A stretch of DNA of 20,261 nt, from positions 1 to 20,261 of the forward strand of contig JBMNOV010000036.1 of assembly GCA_050943255.1 (NCBI GenBank), given 5' to 3'. Position numbers and translations under genes: made by a program. Source of the stretch: UBA4844 sp050943255. Lineage in GTDB: Bacteria > Bacillota > Syntrophomonadia > Syntrophomonadales > Syntrophomonadaceae. The first letter of the stretch is position 1, and each line of letters opens with the position of its first letter. Positions 15,042 to 20,261 of the stretch are shown here, one piece after another. Below the pieces are notes generated by a model, which worked only from the letters and a program-made list of their open reading frames with translations, ran no database searches and was not told the origin of the DNA.

Positions 15042-15881
15042 ATGCAAATCGCTGTAGCCAGTGGTAAAGGTGGTACAGGTAAAACTTTAGTTAGTACTTG
15101 TCTCTTACAGGTTGTGGGAGATGATAATTCGGTATTAATAGATGCTGATGTAGAAGAACCAAATGCAGGGATAATCTTAACGCAGCCAGTCTTGGCAACT
15201 ACTGATGTTAGCCGTTTAGTACCGGAAATTGACCCGGAGGCTTGCAACCTTTGTGGTAAATGTGCTGAAATATGTAATTTCAATGCCCTGGTTGTGCTTC
15301 CCGATAAGGTAATGGTTTTTAACGAACTATGCCATTCCTGTGGGGCTTGTGCTTATCTTTGCCCGGAGAAGGCTATAAATGAAAAAAATCATTTTATAGG
15401 GGTTATAGAGGAGTCTTGCATACCAGGTTACGGAACGCTGTTAACAGGTAGGATTAAGATTGGAGAGGCCCAAAGTCCACCATTAATAAAAGCAATTAAA
15501 GGCAAAAAACCTGAAGCAACGTTAAGAATTGTCGACTGTCCTCCTGGAACTACCTGTCCTATGATCGAATCTATTGCGAATAGCGACTTTTGTATCCTGG
15601 TTACTGAACCTACCCCATTTGGTTTGCATGATCTGGAACTATCCCTGGAAGCAATAAAAATACTGGGCATACCTGGGGGACTAGTGATAAACCGCTGGCA
15701 GGGAGAAGATAAGGAATTAGCCGCCTTATCCAACAAAACTGGAATTCCGATAATGGGACGCATTCCTTTTAGTCCAGAATTAGCACAGGCTTACATGAAG
15801 GGTGAAAATCCTCTGGAGGCAATGCCCTCTTTACGAGGTATTTTAACAGGCGTTTATACTCAGATTAAGGAGGCTATGTAG
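15042..15881 (+). CDS. MinD/Mrp-family P-loop ATPase with inserted 2x[4Fe-4S] ferredoxin domain (copy 1)
   Basis: 279 residues. A deviant Walker A motif KGGTGKT (residues 9-15) and the switch motif LIDADVEEPN (32-41) start a MinD/ParA/Nbp35-type ATPase. Residues 64-110 are an inserted dicluster ferredoxin: C68, C71, C74 and C78, then C97, C100, C103 and C107, each CxxCxxCxxxCP-like. The ATPase then resumes with RIVDCPPGTTCP (162-173), VTEPTPFGLHDLELSLEAI, and VINRW. Bacterial relatives are annotated as nucleotide-binding Fe-S or Mrp proteins of unknown role; Mrp/Nbp35 proteins carry or transfer Fe-S clusters. ATP-dependent cluster transfer or electron gating is a fair guess. Its TAG is immediately followed by the ATG of the paralogue. 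Confidence 0.9.
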   Translation: MQIAVASGKGGTGKTLVSTCLLQVVGDDNSVLIDADVEEPNAGIILTQPVLATTDVSRLVPEIDPEACNLCGKCAEICNFNALVVLPDKVMVFNELCHSCGACAYLCPEKAINEKNHFIGVIEESCIPGYGTLLTGRIKIGEAQSPPLIKAIKGKKPEATLRIVDCPPGTTCPMIESIANSDFCILVTEPTPFGLHDLELSLEAIKILGIPGGLVINRWQGEDKELAALSNKTGIPIMGRIPFSPELAQAYMKGENPLEAMPSLRGILTGVYTQIKEAM

Positions 15882-16745
15882 ATGAAGGAAATACTGTTTA
15901 TCAGTGGTAAAGGCGGTACTGGCAAGACATCACTGACTTCTTCCTTTGTACAAATAGCAGATAACTGCATAGCCTGCGATTATGATGTAGATGCCTCTAA
16001 TCTTCCTCTTCTATTAAAACCGCGAAAAACCGAAAGCCATGATTTCAGCGCGGGATATACTGCCCAGATAGATGAAGATACCTGCACTAATTGCGGCTTA
16101 TGTACTGAGCTTTGCCGCTTCAATGCCATTACCCCTAATTATCAGGTTATATCTTTATCCTGTGAAGGATGTGGCTTCTGTAAAAAGATCTGTCCAGTAG
16201 AAGCCATTACCATATATCCCAGATCTTCAGGCCACTGGTCCAGTGGGTTATTTAACCATGACCAGAAGTTATTTTTTGCTGATCTAAGACCTGGTGAAGA
16301 GAATTCCGGTAAACTGGTGGCTCAGGTTAAAATGATGGCTCGCCAAATGGCCGAAATTGAACAGACCCAACTTATTATTGCTGACGGTCCACCAGGTATT
16401 GGCTGTGCTGTCATTTCTTCTATGGTGGAAGTTGACCTTATTGTGTTAGTTACTGAACCAAGTTTATCAGGGTTTCATGACTTGCAAAGAATTTACCAAC
16501 TAATGAAGTTACGGAGTATAAAAGGAACTTTAATTATTAATAAATGGGATCTAAATCCTGAAATTAGCCACGAAATTGAGAAATGGGCCTTACAAAATAA
16601 TCTTCCCCTTGCTGGCAAAGTTCCTTTCAGTAATATAATAGTTCAATCTATAGCAAAAGCCCAAATACCAGCTGAGAATCCGGATATCCGAAAAATGCTT
16701 TTTCCCCTTTGGAAAAATATTATAAAACAGTTGAGTATAGTTTAG
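15882..16745 (+). CDS. MinD/Mrp-family P-loop ATPase with inserted 2x[4Fe-4S] ferredoxin domain (copy 2)
   Basis: 287 residues, a diverged paralogue of the preceding gene with the same architecture. Walker A KGGTGKT is at residues 10-16 and CDYDVDASNLPLLL at 32-45. Ferredoxin cysteines are C68, C71, C74 and C78, then C94, C97, C100 and C104. IIADGPPGIGC (165-175) and LVTEPSLSGFHDLQRI follow. Zero spacing to the upstream gene (TAGATG) implies translational coupling and suggests the two products form a heterodimer, as MinD-type ATPases dimerise. Cytoplasmic. No transmembrane segment or membrane-targeting helix is obvious. Confidence 0.9.
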   Translation: MKEILFISGKGGTGKTSLTSSFVQIADNCIACDYDVDASNLPLLLKPRKTESHDFSAGYTAQIDEDTCTNCGLCTELCRFNAITPNYQVISLSCEGCGFCKKICPVEAITIYPRSSGHWSSGLFNHDQKLFFADLRPGEENSGKLVAQVKMMARQMAEIEQTQLIIADGPPGIGCAVISSMVEVDLIVLVTEPSLSGFHDLQRIYQLMKLRSIKGTLIINKWDLNPEISHEIEKWALQNNLPLAGKVPFSNIIVQSIAKAQIPAENPDIRKMLFPLWKNIIKQLSIV

Positions 16746-16766
16746 CAAACGAAAGGAGTGAGACTG

Positions 16767-16982
16767 ATGCCTAATAGAGACGGAATTGGTCCTGTGGGTC
16801 AGGGACCAGGAACAGGTAGACTAAGAGGTGGCTGTAAGGCAGGTCGTGGTAATAATACCTCAACTATAGGAAGAGGTCGCGGAAACGGTAGTGGCAATAC
16901 TCCAAGAACCGGAATGGGTCGTGGCAGTCGTACCGGTCGCGGTGGCTTAGGCAATCGCGGTTCAAACAACCCTAATAGATAA
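16767..16982 (+). CDS. Gly/Arg-rich DUF5320-like small protein
   Basis: 71 residues, very rich in glycine and arginine with little hydrophobic content. The N-terminus MPNRDGIGPVGQGPGTGR matches the MPxxDGTGPxGxGPxTGR signature of DUF5320-type proteins, which accompany NifX/MinD operons in anaerobes. The single cysteine (GGCKAG) is in the usual place, whereas the rest is a degenerate GRG repeat likely to be disordered. I chose the ATG at 16767 over a GTG at 16758 because GAAAGGAG at 16751-16758 fits the ATG. Last gene of the operon, before a strong terminator. Function unknown. Confidence 0.75.
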   Translation: MPNRDGIGPVGQGPGTGRLRGGCKAGRGNNTSTIGRGRGNGSGNTPRTGMGRGSRTGRGGLGNRGSNNPNR

Positions 16983-17004
16983 TAATTAATATAAGTAAAG
17001 CAAA

Positions 17005-17047
17005 ATAAGAAAGCGGGAGAAGGATTATTCTGTTCCCGCTTTCTTAT
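17005..17047. terminator. Convergent intrinsic terminator
   Basis: A perfect 14-bp stem, ATAAGAAAGCGGGA (17005-17018) with TCCCGCTTTCTTAT (17034-17047), and a 15-base loop. It lies between the last gene of the MinD operon and the convergent DUF169 gene (stop at 17051). Confidence 0.82.
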
Positions 17048-17050
17048 ACC

Positions 17051-17779
17051 TTACCTAAAACGTTTATAAACACCTTTATTTCTATTTTTACTAATAACAT
17101 CTTCCATACTTCTAAGATTCTCTATTATTAGGGAAAAAGACGGAAAAGGCATTCCTATTAGGTTTTCTGTTGGTTCCAGATCAGTAGCTTCACGACATCC
17201 GGTACATCCAAGCGTTGCGTTAAGCTTACCAGTTTTTAACGGTACTACAGTTGAATCAACACAAGCTGCCTGTATTACTGAAGTACTAAACTGTAGACGT
17301 TCACCCGTGGTATAAATCGATGCCAACGCCAACCACATTAGGTTTTCGGGAGCCGCCTCAATCAGAATTACATCAGGCTGAAAATCACAGGTAGACAACG
17401 GGCTTAGTAAAATGAAGGTGTAATCTCCTAAAGGCAAACGCGGCATATCACTCATTATTTTATGTGCAGCATCCTGCTTACCAAAAGTACGAGCATTATA
17501 ATGTGCCGCTCCAGAGGCGAGCTTAGGATGCAAATTAGTTATTCCAAAAGCAGCCACAGCTGCAGCACATGCAAGATTTTTAGCCCCTAAAAGTACCTTT
17601 TCTCCTTTACTAGCCCTCATTACTGCCTGACAGTAGCGACATTTAGTCTGGTTATCATAATTATGTAAATCCATATTCTGAAGTTCAATATCATCTTTAA
17701 CCATTTTAACTGCTACCGGCTCCCGTTTGATTCCAATTATATTCTTTATCTCCTTAACTGCTGATAAATACTGCTCCAT
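17051..17779 (-). CDS. DUF169 family protein
   Basis: 242 residues of the DUF169 family (COG2043), with no established function. Typical elements: an N-terminal helix ending REPVAVKMV, CRYCQAVMRASKGEKVLLGAKNLACAAAVAAFG (Cys 47, 50 and 71), then a GCTGCREA segment towards the C-terminus. The conserved cysteines could bind a metal or cluster. I chose the ATG at 17779 because AAAGGAG precedes it; the frame continues upstream to 17809 without a better start. Convergent with the MinD operon across a shared terminator. Confidence 0.82.
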   Translation of the reverse strand: MEQYLSAVKEIKNIIGIKREPVAVKMVKDDIELQNMDLHNYDNQTKCRYCQAVMRASKGEKVLLGAKNLACAAAVAAFGITNLHPKLASGAAHYNARTFGKQDAAHKIMSDMPRLPLGDYTFILLSPLSTCDFQPDVILIEAAPENLMWLALASIYTTGERLQFSTSVIQAACVDSTVVPLKTGKLNATLGCTGCREATDLEPTENLIGMPFPSFSLIIENLRSMEDVISKNRNKGVYKRFR

Positions 17780-17848
17780 TAAAGCTATCTCCTTTCCCCC
17801 AAACCCCAAATATACCTAATTACCTCAAATCAAAGCTTACACTATGTT

Positions 17849-17980
17849 TTATTTGTTAACCAGTTTTTCTTGAAGTAAGATAAGATTGTTCTGCCTGGCA
17901 CTTTCGTCTGACAGGTGTTTTTTGGCTGTCCTTACTGTTTGCTGCAATAAACAAGGCAGACAATCAATACTATGTTTCAT
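17849..17980 (-). pseudogene. DUF89 N-terminal stub (43 codons)
   Basis: ATG at 17980 with a near-perfect GGAGGTTAAT ribosome binding site encodes 43 residues beginning MKHSIDCLPCLLQQTVRTAK and ending LVNK. The N-terminus matches that of DUF89 (ARMT1/damage-control phosphatase-like) proteins (IDCLPCLLRQA), which are normally about 280 residues. No continuation is readable in any frame towards 17810, so it is either a deletion remnant or a retained micro-protein keeping the CxxC motif. Confidence 0.55.
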
Positions 17981-18070
17981 ATTAACCTCCATTAATGTTA
18001 AAGGCCATCCCTGAAAAAACAGAAATAGCCTGCACTATAAAAAAATCATTTTTTATTTACTAAGGCATTT

Positions 18071-18526
18071 TTAAGCCTGCCTAGCTATAATATCTTCCAT
18101 GGCCTGGATTGCAAGGATATAGCCAATTGCTCCAAAACCCGCTATATAACCAACACATGCTGGTGCTGTTACCGATTCTTTGCGGTATAACCCTTCGGCT
18201 GGAACCCGCGCATAAATGTTGCTGAAATGTACCTCAATTACGGGTTTACCACTAGCTGTAATCGCATCTTTAATAGCATAGCTGTAATGAACATGAGCCC
18301 CCGGATTATAAATAACCCCATCAAAATTTTCGAAATATGCCTTTTGCAACCAATCAATAATATCCCCTTCGTGATTGCTCTGAAAAAAGACCATCTCATG
18401 TCCTCTTTTTTCACCTTCAGCTTTAATATAGGCAATAACTTCATCAAAGGTTTTAGTTCCATAATACTTTTTTTCCCTTATACCCGTCATGTTTATGTTC
18501 GGGCCATTGAGCACCATTAACTTCAT
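18071..18526 (-). CDS. aroQ: Type II 3-dehydroquinate dehydratase (AroQ), divergent
   Basis: 151 residues, the normal size of type II dehydroquinase, which converts 3-dehydroquinate to 3-dehydroshikimate in the shikimate pathway. Conserved residues: LNGPNIN (6-12), R17, catalytic Y22 in KKYYGT, FFQSNHEGDIIDWLQ (47-61), N74, and EVHFSN (98-103) with H100. R115 is also present. Differences from the family: NPGAHVHYSYAIKDA in place of NPGAYTHTS, and YRKESVTAPA in place of FRHHSxxSPV. The catalytic set is intact, so activity is likely, but a related function cannot be excluded. No other aro gene is adjacent. The ribosome binding site AAAGGAG lies 8 bases before the ATG. Confidence 0.85.
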   Translation of the reverse strand: MKLMVLNGPNINMTGIREKKYYGTKTFDEVIAYIKAEGEKRGHEMVFFQSNHEGDIIDWLQKAYFENFDGVIYNPGAHVHYSYAIKDAITASGKPVIEVHFSNIYARVPAEGLYRKESVTAPACVGYIAGFGAIGYILAIQAMEDIIARQA

Positions 18527-18752
18527 AATAATTTCTCCTTTACTTAAAACTCCTACTCATCATTCATAACTATCAATCAGACTAAAGTACATAGCTCAAA
18601 AAGTAATAACTAATATGTTTACTATTTAATATACTGCATCTTAGTTAGATAATCTTTTTTATTGGTTCGGTTATTTACACAATGCAAACTTTAATAATAA
18701 TTATCTTATAATATACATTTTAGTGCAATGGTGGAAATATGAGAGACATTAA

Positions 18753-18801
18753 TAGGGCAGGCAAACCGACAACATTAAAATGAATCTATCCCTGCCCCCT
18801 A
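18753..18801 (-). terminator. Weak hairpin after the peroxiredoxin gene
   Basis: GGGCAGG (18755-18761) and CCTGCCC (18791-18797) can pair across a 29-base loop. It lies 20 bases past the stop of the minus-strand peroxiredoxin, followed on that strand by TATTAATG. The rest of 18527-18752 is AT-rich and holds nothing I can support. Confidence 0.3.
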
Positions 18802-18820
18802 ACAACCGCTTAAAGTTAAC

Positions 18821-19282
18821 CTAGCTATTTGCAAGGATCTGTAGTATTTCATTTAGATCAGGTAATTCTTGCATTTGATATACTTTTACCCATTTTACAA
18901 TTCCATTCTCATCAACAATAATATTCGCACGTTCAGATACGCCTTGAGCTTCGTTAAAAACCCCATAATCCTGAGCTATTTTACCATGAGGCCAGAAATC
19001 ACAAGGTAGTCTAAGGTTGGTAATATTTAGTGCAACAGCCCATACTTTTTTACATGGCGGTGCATCTACGCTGAACCCCAAAGGAATAGTATTTAACTGT
19101 TGCAAATTCTGCCAATTATTCTCTAAATTTCTCATCTGATCAGCACAAACCGGAGTCCAAGCAAGCGGATGAAAAGAAAGGAGTACTCGTTGACCTTTGT
19201 AATTCTGTAAGCTAATGTTTTGATCATTATTATCTTTCACATTAAAATAAGGGGCATAATCTCCTATTTTTATAAGCTCCAT
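18821..19282 (-). CDS. Peroxiredoxin (AhpC/TSA family)
   Basis: 153 residues with a thioredoxin fold that reduces H2O2 and organic peroxides. The active site is HPLAWTPVCADQM with T43 and peroxidatic C46. The supporting arginine R118 is in VSERANIIVDENG. Additional cysteines C77 (DAPPCKKVW) and C94 (LPCDFWPHG) could resolve the sulfenate intramolecularly. The subfamily is AhpE/BCP-like 1-Cys or atypical, not typical 2-Cys AhpC. The ribosome binding site AAAGGAG precedes the ATG. It stands alone and is useful for oxygen defence in an anaerobe. Confidence 0.9.
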   Translation of the reverse strand: MELIKIGDYAPYFNVKDNNDQNISLQNYKGQRVLLSFHPLAWTPVCADQMRNLENNWQNLQQLNTIPLGFSVDAPPCKKVWAVALNITNLRLPCDFWPHGKIAQDYGVFNEAQGVSERANIIVDENGIVKWVKVYQMQELPDLNEILQILANS

Positions 19283-19521
19283 AATACTCTCCTTTATATA
19301 ACCTTTATATAGTAGAATACCTATTAATTAAGTTTTTATAATATTTTTAATGGCTAAAAGCTTTCATATTTATTAATATAAGGCTTCAAGATAATCGCCC
19401 ACTTTTTATTTAAAGTTACATTAACTTAAGAGAATATACCAGAAAAGCAATAATACATATCGAACCTTTATAGCCTATTATTAATATACTAATATAAAAT
19501 ATAATAAAGGCGTGATTACTA

Positions 19522-20208
19522 GTGCCCACCATTAATTCATTTATCCGTTTTTTACATGCTTCTCCGGGAACCCCGGCGGTAAATATTTATGCTGACGGAA
19601 ACCTAATTTTTCAAGATGTTGCCTATAATGAGACCAGCGAATATTTGCCGGTAGGCCCCGAAGATATGCATATTCAGGTGTTTCCTGCTGGCGATGATTC
19701 CAAACCATTAATTGATACCAATGTAACCATTCCACCAAGCGAAAGGATCACATTCGCCATAATAGGAACTCCTAATGATGTTAGTCTGTTACCCATTTTT
19801 CTGACCGGTGAACCAATAACAACCAATGATGGCCGCATACGATTTGCCAATCTGTCACCAATGACAGCAAATTTGGATCTAGTAATTAAAAACGGGCCCC
19901 AGTTCAACGATGTGGAATATACCCATGTAACCGATTTTGAGACTATAGCTCCTAGCACATATGACCTTGAATTGCATTTAGCCGGGGAAGACGAAGTGCT
20001 TCTAGAAGAAACTTTACAAGTAAATGAAAGAACCGCATATACAGTATATACGGTTAGGCTTCCTGAGGGGGAACCTCCTCTGGATATTGGCTATTACCAG
20101 GATCAGATCCCCTTTATCGGCAGTATTATAAAAGAAACCGAGTTTCGCAAGAAAAAAGTATTGGGAACAGCTCCTAAAATAAACTTTATATACAGTGATA
20201 ATAATTAA
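19522..20208 (+). CDS. DUF4397 domain-containing protein
   Basis: 228 residues with a tandem DUF4397-type repeat. The first copy is IRFLHASPGTPAVNIYADG through MHIQVFPAGDDSKPLID (about residues 7-65, followed by a spacer). The second is IRFANLSPMTANLDLVIKN through YDLELHLAGEDEVLLEE. No signal peptide or transmembrane helix is visible. DUF4397 proteins of Firmicutes are thought to be surface- or spore-coat-associated, but the lack of an export signal leaves this open. The start is a GTG at 19522, with AAAGGCGTGAT upstream as a weak ribosome binding site. A minus-strand gap of 239 bases upstream holds only AT-rich DNA. Confidence 0.78.
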   Translation: MPTINSFIRFLHASPGTPAVNIYADGNLIFQDVAYNETSEYLPVGPEDMHIQVFPAGDDSKPLIDTNVTIPPSERITFAIIGTPNDVSLLPIFLTGEPITTNDGRIRFANLSPMTANLDLVIKNGPQFNDVEYTHVTDFETIAPSTYDLELHLAGEDEVLLEETLQVNERTAYTVYTVRLPEGEPPLDIGYYQDQIPFIGSIIKETEFRKKKVLGTAPKINFIYSDNN

Positions 20209-20261
20209 CAAGCCAACAAACCAAGGGGACGCTTCTTGCGGTTGGTCGCTGGTCTTAAGAC
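20209..20261. other. Possible end of a repeated element at the window edge
   Basis: After the DUF4397 gene the sequence becomes GC-richer and contains GGGGACGCTTCTTGCGG within an imperfect AACCAAG/CTTGcGGTT hairpin. GGGGACGSTTCT-type motifs flank some repeats and transposases in Clostridia, from memory. Too short to confirm. Confidence 0.25.

Noticed and set aside
15428..15763. 111-codon minus-strand frame
   Set aside because: It lies inside the first ferredoxin-MinD gene, whose Walker and Cys motifs are clear.
18738..18782. 14-codon ORF MRDINRAGKPTTLK
   Set aside because: It has no good ribosome binding site and is too short and unsupported; the sequence is part of the region downstream of the peroxiredoxin.

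Overview
The window looks like chromosomal DNA of a low-GC, strictly anaerobic Firmicute. Evidence is the AT-rich composition, strong AAAGGAG-type ribosome binding sites, frequent TTG/GTG starts, and a gene set typical of Clostridia/Syntrophomonas-like bacteria: a FeoB of the CNGRFP type, a TRAP transporter, a PHA-type alpha/beta hydrolase beside an acyl-CoA ligase, NifX/Mrp-type Fe-S ATPases with DUF134, DUF1538 with PII, and DUF169. A Syntrophomonadaceae-like host is my inference and is not proven. No rRNA, tRNA or CRISPR was seen.

Layout. (1) 1-1763: three direct repeats resembling the end of an IS21-family element abut an N-terminally truncated FeoB iron transporter. A complete MntR-type metal regulator follows. 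(2) 1768-5001, minus strand: a Cys-His-Asp hydrolase of the PHA synthase/depolymerase type, and a FATP-like acyl-CoA ligase whose P-loop and A10 lysine are altered. An unrecognised 97-codon frame lies upstream. (3) 5018-8338, minus strand: a complete three-gene TRAP transporter (dctP-dctQ-dctM). It has a terminator, and a long leader with a nested stem element followed by an intrinsic terminator, an arrangement like a riboswitch or attenuator. (4) 8472-8676: a tiny basic protein gene and a near-perfect bidirectional terminator. (5) 8686-11190, minus strand: an internally duplicated PII-like protein and an internally duplicated DUF1538 membrane protein, preceded by tiny ORFs chained by overlapping stop/start codons. 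(6) 11242-11952: a cluster of inverted repeats and an orphan two-helix membrane protein with an acidic tail. (7) 12129-13521, minus strand: an MBL-fold hydrolase and a gamma-class carbonic anhydrase-like protein. (8) 13747-17047, plus strand: a five-gene operon of a DUF134-NifX fusion, a second NifX-like protein, two MinD/Mrp ATPases each with an inserted 2x[4Fe-4S] ferredoxin module, and a Gly/Arg-rich DUF5320-like protein. A near-perfect palindrome sits at the predicted transcription start, and a 14-bp hairpin terminates the operon. (9) 17051-19282, minus strand: DUF169, a 43-codon stub matching only the N-terminus of DUF89, a divergent type II dehydroquinase, and a peroxiredoxin. (10) 19522-20208: a DUF4397 protein. 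The last 50 bases may be another repeated element.

The most interesting candidates for undescribed biology are the DUF134-NifX / twin ferredoxin-MinD operon with its likely autoregulatory palindrome, the doubled PII plus doubled DUF1538 pair, and the structured leader of the TRAP operon. All assignments come from reading motifs by eye; no database search was run.
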